The translations under genes were made by a program, and so were the position numbers. A stretch of 64,000 bases of DNA from Mesorhizobium sp. 131-2-1 (GTDB taxonomy: Bacteria; Pseudomonadota; Alphaproteobacteria; Rhizobiales; Rhizobiaceae), in assembly GCF_016756535.1 (NCBI RefSeq), contig NZ_AP023247.1:2852501-2916500 (forward strand), written 5' to 3'. The notes under the pieces were generated by a model that was not told where the DNA came from, did no database searches, and saw only the letters and a list, made by a program, of their open reading frames with translations. This document shows, in pieces, positions 9,496 through 18,224 of this stretch; the first letter of the stretch is position 1; every line of letters begins with the position of its first letter.

Positions 9496-9969
9496 ATGGA
9501 AGAATCTTCCGAGACTCTGGACCGCATCGACGTCAGGATCCTGCGCGCCCTTCAGGCCGAGGGACGACTTACCAATGCGGAGCTGGCGGCGCGCGTGAAC
9601 GTCAGCGCCGCCACCTGCCACAGGCGCACGCAACGCCTGTTCGAGGAGGGTTACATCACCGGGGTCAGGGCGGAAATCGCGCCCGCCACGGTGGGGCTTG
9701 GCGCGCTGGTCATGGTCGGCGTCGTGCTCGACCGCTCGACACCTGAAAGCTTCGCCGCTTTCGAGGAAGCCGTGCTCAGGCTCAAGGAGGTTCTCGACTG
9801 CAATCTCGTGGCCGGCGACTTCGACTATCTGCTGAAGATAAGGGTTCGCGACATGGCGGATTTCAACAAGCTCCACGGGCAGAAGCTGATCGCGCTACCG
9901 GGCGTAAGGCAAACCCGGACTTTCTTCGTCATGAAGGAGGTCAAGGAGAATGCGCGACTTCCGTTTTGA
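9496..9969 (+). CDS. acdR: Lrp/AsnC-family regulator of ACC deaminase
   Basis: The protein has 157 residues. The N-terminal helix-turn-helix is LDRIDVRILRALQAEGRLTN followed by AELAARVNVSAATCHRR. A RAM-type ligand domain fills the rest (residues about 75-150, ending VRQTRTFFVMKEVKE). Lrp-type proteins next to and divergent from acdS are the known ACC-responsive activators AcdR. The 146-bp gap to acdS holds TTTTTTGTCGTTTTCGATG and other AT-rich tracts that could serve as an Lrp site, but no clear palindrome is seen. The symbol is given by context plus family. Confidence 0.87.
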   Translation: MEESSETLDRIDVRILRALQAEGRLTNAELAARVNVSAATCHRRTQRLFEEGYITGVRAEIAPATVGLGALVMVGVVLDRSTPESFAAFEEAVLRLKEVLDCNLVAGDFDYLLKIRVRDMADFNKLHGQKLIALPGVRQTRTFFVMKEVKENARLPF

Positions 9970-9996
9970 CAGGCCGCGGCGCAAGAGCGGGCTGGG

Positions 9997-10239
9997 TCAG
10001 CGCTGCCCCTTGTCCTGCAAAGCCCTGCGATCGTTGCGGGCGGCGACGAAAAACAGGATGACGCCGAGGCCAAGCAACGCGCCCATCGCCATTCCCATGG
10101 TCTGGCCGACGACCTCCTGGAAATTCGCGGCGACACGATCGGGGTTCTGGATGCCGTAGCGGGCCAGGTACCACCACAGGCCAGCCAAGCCGGCCTCGAT
10201 GATCGCCAACACCAGGATCAGCCGCGCCTTCTTGCTCAT
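9997..10239 (-). CDS. Small two-helix membrane protein, function unknown
   Basis: The protein has 80 residues if it starts at ATG 10239, where GGGGGAG lies 6 nt upstream; the ATG at 10245 directly abuts that ribosome site and is less likely. Two hydrophobic segments are visible: LILVLAIIEAGLAGLWWYLA and MAMGALLGLGVILFFVAA, with a short polar loop between and a charged tail (RNDRRALQDKGQR). This suggests an inner-membrane protein with both ends on one side. It lies convergent to acdR and just downstream of the ABC permease on the same strand (92-bp gap). No family recognised. Confidence 0.65.
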   Translation of the reverse strand: MSKKARLILVLAIIEAGLAGLWWYLARYGIQNPDRVAANFQEVVGQTMGMAMGALLGLGVILFFVAARNDRRALQDKGQR

Positions 10240-10337
10240 TTGCATCTCCCCCGTCTGCCAAGGTTACTGCAGTAGCATTGCCGGATGCGCGGCGACAGAG
10301 GGCAGCGAGGCCGCATTCCGGCAGCGGTTCAGCCGCC

Positions 10338-11555
10338 TCACTCGTGCCGCAGCGCCTCGATCGGGTCGAGCCTTGCGCCGCGCAGCGCCGGGAAGAAGCC
10401 GAACACCATGCCGATCAGCGCCGAGAACCCGACGGCGAGCAGGATGACGGCGGGGCTCGGCGCGAAGGGAATAGTCAGCGCCACCGACGCGATGGCGGCG
10501 AGCGAGAGCCCGATCACAATGCCGATGATGCCGCCGAGCAGCGACAGCACCGTCGCCTCGACCAGGAACTGGATCAGGATGTGCTTCTCATGCGCGCCGA
10601 TCGCCAGCCTGATACCAATCTCGCGCGTGCGCTCGGTAACCGAGACCAGCATGATGTTCATGATGCCGATGCCGCCGACAAGCAGGCTGACGCCGGCGAC
10701 GGCGCCCAGCATGCCGGTCATCGTGGTGGTGGCGCTGGCCATGGCATCGGCGATCTGCGTCATGTCGCGGATCGAGAAATCGTCATCGCGGTCGGGTGTG
10801 ACGCGGCGCGTGTCGCGCAGGATGTCCTCGACGCGCGGCTGCAATTCGGTCGTCGGCGTCCGGTCGTCGGCGGCAATGTAGATGGAATCGATGTCGCGGT
10901 TGCCGGCGATGCGGCGTTGGTAGGCGGCAAGCGGCATCAGCACGACATTGTCCTGGTCCTGGCCGAAGCCGGTATAGCCCTTGGGCTCCAAGAGGCCGAT
11001 GATTTTACAGGAGGTGCGGTTGACGCGGATGATCTCGCCTTCCGGATCGCCGGCGCCGAAGAACTGCTGGCGCACCGTCTCGCCGACCAGGCAGACGCCC
11101 GCTCCGGCACGGGTCTCGGAATCGCTGAACGGGCGCCCGGAGACCAGCTTCCAGTCGCGGGCGTCGAGATAGGCGCTGTCGGTGCCGGTTACGCCCGATG
11201 TCAGGCTCTCGGTGCCGAAGATGACGCGCACCTGCTTTTGCGAGGCGGGCGAGATGGCGCGGGCGCCGTCGAGATGCTTGACGAGCGCGGCAAGATCCTT
11301 CTCGGCGAGGGGACGCGTGACCTGCTCGGGCCCGCCCGGTCCGCCGGGGCCGGCCGGACGGCCGGAGCGGACGACGAGCAAATTGCTGCCGAGCTTGGAA
11401 ATGTCCGACTTGACCTTCTGGGTCGTGCCGGAGCCGATGGTCAGCATGGCGATTACGGCGGCAACGCCGATGACGATGCCGAGCAAGGTCAGGAACGAGC
11501 GCAGCACATTCCTGCGGATCGAGATCAGCGAAAGGCGGACGGTTTCCCAGATCAT
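10338..11555 (-). CDS. MacB-type ABC transporter permease
   Basis: The protein has 405 residues. It has the MacB/FtsX layout: an N-terminal helix (LRSFLTLLGIVIGVAAVIAM), a large periplasmic domain (about residues 45-270), and three C-terminal helices including LLVGGIGIMNIMLVSVTERT and the family end ARLDPIEALRHE. MacB-type systems do not transport across the inner membrane by rotation of helices but drive export by mechanotransmission with an adaptor and TolC. Here the ATPase and permease are separate genes. It is the last gene of adaptor-ATPase-permease, all minus strand. The cargo (peptide, lipid or drug) is unknown. Confidence 0.9.
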   Translation of the reverse strand: MIWETVRLSLISIRRNVLRSFLTLLGIVIGVAAVIAMLTIGSGTTQKVKSDISKLGSNLLVVRSGRPAGPGGPGGPEQVTRPLAEKDLAALVKHLDGARAISPASQKQVRVIFGTESLTSGVTGTDSAYLDARDWKLVSGRPFSDSETRAGAGVCLVGETVRQQFFGAGDPEGEIIRVNRTSCKIIGLLEPKGYTGFGQDQDNVVLMPLAAYQRRIAGNRDIDSIYIAADDRTPTTELQPRVEDILRDTRRVTPDRDDDFSIRDMTQIADAMASATTTMTGMLGAVAGVSLLVGGIGIMNIMLVSVTERTREIGIRLAIGAHEKHILIQFLVEATVLSLLGGIIGIVIGLSLAAIASVALTIPFAPSPAVILLAVGFSALIGMVFGFFPALRGARLDPIEALRHE

Positions 11556-11559
11556 GGCC

Positions 11560-11596
11560 AGAGCCTTCCATCCCGACAGAGCCGGGATGGGGCTCT
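11560..11596 (-). promoter_or_regulatory. Hairpin in the ATPase-permease intergenic gap
   Basis: Two nested stems are present: AGAGCC with GGCTCT (6 bp) and CCATCCCG with CGGGATGG (8 bp), around a 7-nt loop. It lies just 5' of the permease start. On the plus strand it is followed by ATCTTTTTGG and so looks like a terminator against antisense transcription; on the minus strand it could adjust expression of the permease relative to the ATPase. Confidence 0.5.
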
Positions 11597-11611
11597 ATCT
11601 TTTTGGTTGGC

Positions 11612-11654
11612 CATGATCTTTCCCGAAAACCGGATTCCACTTTGCGGGATCATG
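11612..11654. repeat. 43-bp palindromic intergenic repeat
   Basis: It begins CATGATCTTTCCCGAAAACC and ends TTTGCGGGATCATG, with outer arms CATGATC and GATCATG and inner CCCG and CGGG. It lies 1 bp after the ATPase stop codon. Similar small palindromes built from GATCATG and CCGGATTCCAC are scattered in rhizobial genomes; only one copy was noticed here. Confidence 0.6.
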
Positions 11655-11655
11655 G

Positions 11656-12360
11656 CTAGGCCGCTTCCAGCGTTGCGCTGTCCGAGGCTACGTGGCCGTC
11701 GAGGAAGCGGATCGTGCGCTCGGCATAGGCCGCCACGTCGGCCTCGTGCGTGACCATGACGATGGTCAGGCCGAGCTCGGCGTTGAGCCTGGTCAGGAGA
11801 TCCATGATCTCGTGCGTGCGGGCGGTGTCGAGATTGCCGGTCGGTTCGTCCGCAACGAGCAGCGTCGGCCTGGTAACGATGGCGCGCGCGATCGCCACCC
11901 GCTGCTGCTGGCCGCCGGAAAGCTCGGCCGGCGTGTGGTGTTCGCGCCCGACCAGGCCGACCTCGGCCAGCGCCTGCATGGCGAGCTCGCGGCGCCCGCG
12001 CGCGGCGACGCCGCGATAGATCAGCGGCAGCTCGACATTCTCCGCCGCCGTGGTGCGCGGCAAGAGATTGTAGCCCTGGAAGACAAAGCCGACATAGAGG
12101 TTGCGCAGCATGGCGCGGCGGTTGCGGTCGAGCCGCCCGGCATCGATGCCCTCGAAACTGTAGGTCCCGACCGTCGGCGTATCGAGGCAGCCGATGATGT
12201 TCATCGCCGTCGACTTGCCGGAGCCGGACGGACCCATGATGGCGACGAACTCGCCCTTGCGGATGGCGAGATCGACGCCGGCCAGCGCATGCACGCGGGC
12301 CTCGCCCTGGCCATAGGTTTTCCAGACCTTGTCGAAGGCAATCAGCGTGGAGCCCGACAC
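11656..12360 (-). CDS. ABC transporter ATP-binding protein (MacB/LolD-like)
   Basis: The protein has 234 residues. Walker A is GPSGSGKST (about residues 41-49), the Q-loop lies in [11 protein letters not shown], the signature is [15 protein letters not shown], Walker B is [12 protein letters not shown], and the H-loop is VTHEADVA. This matches the o228/MacB nucleotide-binding subfamily, which powers MacB-type export and LolCDE. The start is GTG 12360, 4 bp past the adaptor stop, so translation is probably coupled. The partner permease lies 100 bp downstream after a hairpin and a small repeat. Confidence 0.92.
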   Translation of the reverse strand: MSGSTLIAFDKVWKTYGQGEARVHALAGVDLAIRKGEFVAIMGPSGSGKSTAMNIIGCLDTPTVGTYSFEGIDAGRLDRNRRAMLRNLYVGFVFQGYNLLPRTTAAENVELPLIYRGVAARGRRELAMQALAEVGLVGREHHTPAELSGGQQQRVAIARAIVTRPTLLVADEPTGNLDTARTHEIMDLLTRLNAELGLTIVMVTHEADVAAYAERTIRFLDGHVASDSATLEAA

Positions 12361-12364
12361 GGCA

Positions 12365-13651
12365 TCAGCTCCGCTGCTGCGAGCCGGTGATGACCTGCGC
12401 GCCCTCGTCGAGACCGGACGTGATCTCGGTCAGCTCGCCGTCGGTGGAACCGACCTTGACGTTGACCGCGTGCGGTCGACCATTTTCCAGCACATAGAGC
12501 GTACGCGAGCCATCGGTCGGTCTCGGCGCTGCGTCGCGCTGACGGCCCGGACGGCCCAAGCGGCCGGTGAACAGGTCGCGCAGGCTCCACGTGCGGGCGG
12601 CGGGCGGCGCCGGCCGGTAACGGAAGGCGGTGGCCGGCACGGTGAGCACGCCCTTGGCCTGTTTGGTGACGACCGAGACGGTGGCTGTCATGCCGGGCCT
12701 GAGCAGCAGCTCGCTGTTGTCGACCTCCAGCCGTGCATTGTAGGTGACGACGCCGTCAGTGGTGACGGAGGCATAGGAGATGTCGCGGATCTCGGCGTCG
12801 AAGGGCCGCTCCGGAAAGGCATCGACGGTGAAGCGGGCGTGCTGGCCGGGCTTGACCGAGCCGATATCGGCCTCGTCGACCGCTGCCTGAAGCTCCATGT
12901 TTCTGAGGTCGGCGGCAATGACGAACAGCACCGGCGCCTGCAGCGAGGAGGCGACCGTCTGGCCGGGGTCGACCGAGCGCGTGAGCACGATGCCGTCGAT
13001 CGGCGCGTAGATGGTGCTCTTGGCAAGGTCGGTCTGCTGCGCCTTGAGGTCGGCATTGGCGATGGCAAGGTTGGCCTCGGCGCTGTCGAGAGCCGCCTTG
13101 GAGCGGTCGCGGGTTGCGGTCGCCGCCTCGAGAGACTGGTCGGTCGCCATGCCGCGCTTGGTGAGCTCGTTCGCGCGTGTCAGCGCGTTCTCGTTCTCCT
13201 TCAGCGTCACGGTGGCGTCCTCGACATTGGCCGCGGCTGCCTTGGCGGAAGCCTGGGCGCGCTCGATCTGAACCTCCAGCTTGGCGGTGTCGAGCGTCGC
13301 CAGCACGTCGCCCTTCTTGACCTGCTGGTTCTCCTCGACCGCGACCGAGCGGACGACGCCTGAAAGCTCGCTGGAGATATCGACCTGCGTCAGCGGCTGT
13401 AGTGTGCCGGTGGCCGAGACCTGGATGGTGAGGTCGGCAACGGCCGCCGGCACCGTGGTATAGTCGATCTTGGCCGGAGAGCCGGCGTACCACTGATAGA
13501 AGGCACCCGCCGCGGCGACGGCGATCAGCGCCAGCAGGGCATACAGCCAACCGCGCCGGCGCGTCCTGCGCAGGCCGTTGCGGTCGAGGCCGAGCGCCGT
13601 CTCGATGGCGGAATCCGATTCCGTCTTTGGCGGATTGACAACCTGGTCCAC
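12365..13651 (-). CDS. HlyD/MacA-family periplasmic adaptor
   Basis: The protein has 428 residues. A short cytoplasmic N-terminus (about 1-32) is followed by one membrane helix (WLYALLALIAVAAAGAFYQW), then a split lipoyl domain (VVRSVAVEENQQVKKGDVL and APIDGIVLTRSVDPGQTV), a long alpha-hairpin between them (coiled coil, ALTRANELTKRGMATDQSLE), and beta-barrel and membrane-proximal domains. This is the adaptor that bridges a MacB-type permease to an outer-membrane channel; no channel gene is in the window. A linker of about 35 residues rich in Arg and Pro (near residues 350-385) is unusual. The GTG start at 13651 has AGGGG upstream. Confidence 0.9.
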   Translation of the reverse strand: MDQVVNPPKTESDSAIETALGLDRNGLRRTRRRGWLYALLALIAVAAAGAFYQWYAGSPAKIDYTTVPAAVADLTIQVSATGTLQPLTQVDISSELSGVVRSVAVEENQQVKKGDVLATLDTAKLEVQIERAQASAKAAAANVEDATVTLKENENALTRANELTKRGMATDQSLEAATATRDRSKAALDSAEANLAIANADLKAQQTDLAKSTIYAPIDGIVLTRSVDPGQTVASSLQAPVLFVIAADLRNMELQAAVDEADIGSVKPGQHARFTVDAFPERPFDAEIRDISYASVTTDGVVTYNARLEVDNSELLLRPGMTATVSVVTKQAKGVLTVPATAFRYRPAPPAARTWSLRDLFTGRLGRPGRQRDAAPRPTDGSRTLYVLENGRPHAVNVKVGSTDGELTEITSGLDEGAQVITGSQQRS

Positions 13652-13752
13652 GCTGGACCCCTATAATGCGCAATGTCCCTGTCTGTGCACAGATCAGGCT
13701 TTGCGGTTCGAATTACAAATTAAATTTCGCCCATGTTGGGATTGAGGCAAGA

Positions 13753-14658
13753 ATGAAAACCCGGAATTACTTGCTCTACGATGTCTTCACGACCGAGCGG
13801 CTGGCCGGCAATCCCCTGGCTGTCGTCCTGGACAGCAAGGGGCTGGACACGGCGGCGATGCAAGCCATCGCGCGCGAATTCAATCTTTCCGAAACGGTGT
13901 TCGTGCTGCCGCCCGACAACGCCAAGCACCGTGCACGCATCCGCATCTTCACGCCCGACTATGAGATGCCGTTCGCCGGCCATCCGACCGTCGGTTCGGC
14001 GATCGCTCTCGCGGATATGGCCGGCGAGACCGCCGGCATCTTCGTGCTTGAAGAGAATATCGGCCTGGTGCGCTGCGCGGTGAGCAAGCATGACGGCGCC
14101 ACCTTCGCCGAGTTTGACCTGGCGAAGCTGCCGGAGCCGCTGGAGCTCTCCGCCGACCCGGTGGCGATTGGCGCGGCGCTCGGCCTGGCACCGCACGAGA
14201 TCGGCTTCGAGAATCACCGCGTCTCGTTCTGGTCGGCCGGCGTGCCTTACGTGACCATCCCCGTCGCCAATCTGGAAGCGGCGGCGCGGGTCAAGCTGGA
14301 CAACCAGGCCTGGTCGGAGCTGGCGCCGCGCAAGAGCGAATGGGCTTTCGCCAGTCCTTACGTCTATTGCCGCGAGACGGTGAACCACGAGAGCGCCTTC
14401 CATGTGCGCATGATCGTGCCCGGCAGCCCCTCCTATGAGGACCCGGCGACCGGTTCGGCGGCGGCCGCCTTTGCCGGCGCCATCATGCATTTCGACGGCC
14501 CGACCGACGGCATTTCGCAGCTCTGGATCGAGCAGGGGCTGGAGATGAGCCGGCCATCGCGCATCCGGCTCGAACTCACTGTCGAGGCCGGAAAACTGGC
14601 CTCGGCCCGGATCGGCGGCAACGCCATCAAGGTGGCCGAAGGCAAGCTGTTCGTCTGA
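13753..14658 (+). CDS. PhzF-family isomerase/epimerase-like protein
   Basis: The protein has 301 residues. It opens with YDVFTTERLAGNPLAVVLD and has the catalytic glutamate at position 47 in NLSETVF. The internal repeat of the family (diaminopimelate epimerase-like fold) gives MPFAGHPTVGSAIAL near residue 75, and DPATGSAAAAFAGAI in the C-terminal half. PhzF isomerises a phenazine precursor, but most homologues, as here, lie outside phenazine loci and have no known substrate. The gene is divergent from the ABC adaptor across about 100 bp. The start ATG 13753 precedes the conserved strand. Confidence 0.85.
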   Translation: MKTRNYLLYDVFTTERLAGNPLAVVLDSKGLDTAAMQAIAREFNLSETVFVLPPDNAKHRARIRIFTPDYEMPFAGHPTVGSAIALADMAGETAGIFVLEENIGLVRCAVSKHDGATFAEFDLAKLPEPLELSADPVAIGAALGLAPHEIGFENHRVSFWSAGVPYVTIPVANLEAAARVKLDNQAWSELAPRKSEWAFASPYVYCRETVNHESAFHVRMIVPGSPSYEDPATGSAAAAFAGAIMHFDGPTDGISQLWIEQGLEMSRPSRIRLELTVEAGKLASARIGGNAIKVAEGKLFV

Positions 14659-14714
14659 ACGCGCGCATTGGTCCGGCTGCAGGAGCCGGCGCGTTCGGGC
14701 GAGAGGGGAAACAG

Positions 14715-15020
14715 ATGGGTTGGGCGACAGGATATATTGCGCGCCTGCAGTCAGGAGAAACGGTCCAGTTTCGTCCGCGCGGCCATTCGATGAAAGGCAA
14801 GATCGAGAGCGGTCAACTCTGCACGGTCAAGCCAGTAACCGATGCGAGCGTGCTTGGCGTTGGTGACATCGTTCTGTGCCGTGTCGGCGGGGCTCAATAT
14901 TTGCATCTGGTGAAGGCCATGAGAAACGGTCAGTTCCAGATCGGCAATAATCGAGGCGGCATCAACGGATGGATAAGCCCGAACGCAATCTTCGGCATTT
15001 TGATCGAAGTGGCCGACTGA
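14715..15020 (+). CDS. S24/S26-like peptidase-fold small protein
   Basis: The protein has 101 residues. It shows the core of the S24/S26 signal peptidase-like fold: FRPRGHSMKGKIESGQ with the catalytic-type Ser at about residue 25 in a HSM context, then GDIVLCRVG, and HLVKAMRNGQFQIGNNRG, in which Lys66 falls where the general base lies in the family. It has no helix-turn-helix or membrane anchor, so it is a stand-alone domain of LexA/CI-cleavage type, or an inactive relative. No partner gene is next to it; tRNA-Lys follows. Enzyme activity is not established. Confidence 0.65.
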   Translation: MGWATGYIARLQSGETVQFRPRGHSMKGKIESGQLCTVKPVTDASVLGVGDIVLCRVGGAQYLHLVKAMRNGQFQIGNNRGGINGWISPNAIFGILIEVAD

Positions 15021-15214
15021 AATCGCATCTGCACGTTTGGCGCCTGAGCGCGAACGCCGTCCTCAAAAACACGGTCATCCGAACTACCGGCTCCGGTTTC
15101 GCAAGAGCGCTCAAAATCAAAGGCAGGCGATTTGTCGGGAAATGATTCAAGCAGGGCTAGACACGGCGGAGATCGGCGGCTATATGCCGCCAACGCTGGG
15201 TTTACCGGCCGTGT

Positions 15215-15290
<76 letters not shown>

Positions 15291-15892
15291 AATTCCCCTT
15301 CTAAATCAATTGGATATTGTTTCGCGAGGCCCGGATAGCCCCGCTGCAATCCCCAATTGGTAGACTCGCGCGCTGCATCGGCAGTTAGTGTCTCCATCAG
15401 CCAAAAAAGGGAGGGAGGCCTCGAACCGGGAGGAACGATGTTGCCTGTTCAAAAAGAAGACTTTCGAACGAACAGAGCCGACTATGTGATTGCGAGGTGT
15501 GGCCGATCGGCCGCTGACGATGATCGCGATGAGCTACTGGCAAGAAAACAGTCCCTGTGCCTAAGAGAGAGGCGAGCCGCCAGATTGGCCGCAAATCCAT
15601 GTGAAAGCTTGCCACCGAGAGCCAGACCACTCGGTCGACACTGACGGTTCGTGGGTAACCTACGCGATCACGCCATACGAGAACGGGCCGCCTATTAAGC
15701 CCGCCACTGGCCGGCGCCTTACCCCCGCCCAACAGGTGCCGGCCATCTTTCCTACGGCCGGCAGAAGGGCTGCATAAGAGCATCGTCGGCCCGCTAATAT
15801 CGCCATAGTGCGATGACTATCGCTCGCTCCAGGTTCTATATGAGGCGCTGTTGAAGACGGTGCGAGAACAGTTGTCGATCCGCGCAATCGAC
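15291..15892. other. Gene-poor 600 bp stretch after tRNA-Lys
   Basis: No open frame here is convincing on either strand. The best plus-strand stretch, about 15562-15776, lacks an ATG and a ribosome site; it reads like the end of a protein (SWVTYAITPYENGPP then a stop) and could be a decayed fragment. The composition is less GC-rich than the neighbours. No integrase, repeat of the tRNA 3' end or insertion sequence was seen. Confidence 0.5.
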
Positions 15893-16222
15893 TTACTTGT
15901 CACTGGGAACTTCGACGGTGATCTTGATCCCGGCATAGTAGGCCGCAACATTGGCGATATCTTCATCGCTCAGGCTCTTGATGACCTGCGACATCATTTG
16001 ACTCTTGCGCTCTCCGGCCTTGTAAGTCATCAGCGCGTGGACGAGATAGTCGTACTTCTGCCCGGCGAGATTGGGCGCGTAATTCAGTTTGCTGAGGCCA
16101 TCCGTGCCGTGGCACACTTGGCATTGCACCATGACTTTCCGGCCGGCAGCGCTGTCGCCTGCTGCGTGCGCAAATGACGAGGTGGCCACGAGAGCAGCCA
16201 GGCCAAGGATCAAGCCACGCAT
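15893..16222 (-). CDS. Periplasmic class I cytochrome c
   Basis: The protein has 109 residues. Residues 1-20 are a signal peptide (LILGLAALVATSSFAHA). The heme-binding motif is Cys34-x2-Cys37-His38 (CQVCHGTDG). The distal Met probably lies in KSQMMSQVIKSLSDEDI, and the last helix reads VAAYYAG, typical of the cytochrome c4/c553 type (one heme). It would carry electrons in the periplasm. No oxidase or dehydrogenase is adjacent; the cob cluster downstream on the same strand is functionally unrelated. Start ATG 16222. Confidence 0.9.
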   Translation of the reverse strand: MRGLILGLAALVATSSFAHAAGDSAAGRKVMVQCQVCHGTDGLSKLNYAPNLAGQKYDYLVHALMTYKAGERKSQMMSQVIKSLSDEDIANVAAYYAGIKITVEVPSDK

Positions 16223-16409
16223 ACTATGCTCCGCGAATGCTCCGTCGTCCGTGGCCTTTTTAGATCGAACGACAAGGCACCCTACACCCGGCGAGACGGC
16301 ATAGCGAATCTTCCATGGTGGAGGATCGGAAATTCATGCTGACATATAGCCCCGCCAGCGCGCGACTCTGTCACTAGACGAACGACCCATGGCGCAATGC
16401 CATCGATAT

Positions 16410-17420
16410 CTATTTCTCCGAAACCCCAGCCTCGGCGAAGCTTGCCATGCGGGCGTGGCATTCCAGCGCCGAACGCACGATGTTGACTGCGAGGCAGGCG
16501 CCGGAGCCTTCGCCGAGCCGCATGCCGAGATCGAGCAGCGGCGGCAGGCCGAGTGATTCGAGCAGGCGGCGGTGGCCGGATTCGGCTGAGACATGGGCCG
16601 CTATGGTGTGTGCGAGGCCGGTCGGGTGCAGCCGTGCCAAGGGCGCCGCGGCGGCGGTGCAGACGAAGCCATCGAGCAGCACCGGCACATTGTTGTGGCG
16701 CGCGGCGAGCGTGGCGCCGAAGATGGCGGCGAGCTCGCGGCCGCCAAGCGCGGCGGCGATCTTCAGCGGATCGGACAGCGCGTCGGCATGGCGCTTGAGG
16801 CCCGCCTCGATCGCAGTGACCTTGCGCTTGAGGCCGGCGTCGTCGACGCCGGTGCCGCGCCCGGTCCATTTTTCCGCGCCGCCACCGAACAGGCCGGCCG
16901 AGATGGCTGCCGCCGGCGTGGTGTTGCCGATGCCCATCTCGCCGAAGCAGACGAGATCGAGGTCTTTCGTCACAGCGTCGTAGCCGGCCGAGACGGCGGC
17001 GAGGAAGGTCTTTTCGTCCATCGCCGGCACTTCAGTGAAGTCGCCGGTCGGATGGTCGAGGTCGAGTGGGATGACGTCGAGCTCGGCGCCGGCGATGCGG
17101 GCGAGCTGGTTGATGGCGGCGCCGCCGCCGGCGAAATTCGCCACCATCTGCACGGTGACTTCAGACGGGAAGGCCGAGACGCCCTGCGCGGTGACGCCGT
17201 GATTGCCGGCAAAGACGAAGACCTTCACCTTGTTCAGCTTCGGCATGTCGCGGCCCTGCCAGCGCGCCAGCCAGGCGGCGATGGTCTCCAGCCGGCCGAG
17301 GCTGCCTTGCGGCTTGGTCAGTGTGTCCTGGCGGCGAGCGACGGCATTGGCCGCGGTGTCGCTGCCTGCGGAAAGGTCGAGGCAGGCGGCGCGCAGGTCT
17401 TCGAGGGATTTGAAGGACAT
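16410..17420 (-). CDS. cobT: Nicotinate-nucleotide--dimethylbenzimidazole phosphoribosyltransferase
   Basis: The protein has 336 residues. It makes alpha-ribazole phosphate from 5,6-dimethylbenzimidazole and nicotinate mononucleotide for the lower loop of cobalamin. It is called cobU in the Pseudomonas denitrificans scheme. Family motifs include LTKPQGSLGRLE at residues 34-45, VFAGNHGVTAQGVSAFP, and GEMGIGNTTPAAAI; the catalytic Glu lies near the C-terminus (LRLGEGSGACLA). It ends the cob cluster on the minus strand; GGAGACC precedes the start, and the cobS gene lies 24 bp upstream. It should not be confused with the cobaltochelatase subunit also named CobT. Confidence 0.95.
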   Translation of the reverse strand: MSFKSLEDLRAACLDLSAGSDTAANAVARRQDTLTKPQGSLGRLETIAAWLARWQGRDMPKLNKVKVFVFAGNHGVTAQGVSAFPSEVTVQMVANFAGGGAAINQLARIAGAELDVIPLDLDHPTGDFTEVPAMDEKTFLAAVSAGYDAVTKDLDLVCFGEMGIGNTTPAAAISAGLFGGGAEKWTGRGTGVDDAGLKRKVTAIEAGLKRHADALSDPLKIAAALGGRELAAIFGATLAARHNNVPVLLDGFVCTAAAAPLARLHPTGLAHTIAAHVSAESGHRRLLESLGLPPLLDLGMRLGEGSGACLAVNIVRSALECHARMASFAEAGVSEK

Positions 17421-17444
17421 GGGGGCAAGGTCTCCAAAAGAGAG

Positions 17445-18221
17445 TCAGGACAGGGATACGGACGCGACGAGCAGGATTGCGATCTCGCCGAGTTGTTGAA
17501 GCGCGCCGACGGTGTCGCCGGTCTGGCCCTCGATCTGGTTGAGGCACAGCGCGTGGAAGGCGGCGAAGACCAGGCCAAGCAGGATCAGCGCGAAAACCGC
17601 ACCGCCAAACCCAAGCAAGAGGAGCGGTATCGCGCCGAGCACGGCGCCGGCTATGGCGGTTTCGACCGAGACGGTGCCGGCGCCGGCCGAGAGGCCGTCG
17701 GACCGCGCCGGGGGCAGGAGATGCATGAAGGCGCCCAGCAATCCGCGCGAAGCGGCATGTGCGGCAATGAGGGCCAGGAGCGCCTGCGTGGGGTCGGCAA
17801 ATTCAGAAATCGCGCTCCAGCGGACCAGCAGTGACAGAGCCAGCGCCGATGCGCCATAGGCGCCGATGCGGCTGTCTCGCATGATCTCCAGTTTCCGACT
17901 GCTCGACTTGCCGCCACCGAAGCCGTCGGCGACATCGGACAGCCCGTCCTCGTGCAGGCAGCCGGTGGTGAGCAATGTTGCCGCAAGCGCAAGTGCTGCC
18001 GCCGGACCCATGGCAAGCCCGAACCGTTCCGCCGTGGCGTAGACGACCGCGCCGATCAGGCCGACAGCAAGGCCGGCGACGGGGGCGGCCCAGATAGCGG
18101 CGGCGAGGCTGCGCCCGCGAAAATCAAAGACGGGCAGCGGCAGCCTTGTGAAGAAGACCAGGCAAAGCGCGATGTCGTCGAGAATTTGCCGGAGCGAAAG
18201 GGTCACGTTCTGGAGCTTCAT
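17445..18221 (-). CDS. cobS: Adenosylcobinamide-GDP ribazoletransferase
   Basis: The protein has 258 residues and is a membrane enzyme that joins alpha-ribazole to adenosylcobinamide-GDP, the last joining step of cobalamin synthesis (cobV in the P. denitrificans scheme). The acidic metal-binding signature HEDGLSDVADGFGGG lies near residues 90-104. Several hydrophobic helices (for example LLLLGFGGAVFALILLGLVF) indicate 5-7 membrane passes. The start is ATG 18221, 3 bp past the cobB stop, which suggests coupled translation. The product feeds the same end-stage as cobT, the next gene. Confidence 0.93.
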   Translation of the reverse strand: MKLQNVTLSLRQILDDIALCLVFFTRLPLPVFDFRGRSLAAAIWAAPVAGLAVGLIGAVVYATAERFGLAMGPAAALALAATLLTTGCLHEDGLSDVADGFGGGKSSSRKLEIMRDSRIGAYGASALALSLLVRWSAISEFADPTQALLALIAAHAASRGLLGAFMHLLPPARSDGLSAGAGTVSVETAIAGAVLGAIPLLLLGFGGAVFALILLGLVFAAFHALCLNQIEGQTGDTVGALQQLGEIAILLVASVSLS

Positions 18222-18224
18222 GCC

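Noticed and set aside
15397..15783. A 128-codon minus-strand open frame after tRNA-Lys
   Set aside because: No ribosome site, Arg/Pro-rich translation and no domain; the stretch is better described as gene-less or decayed.
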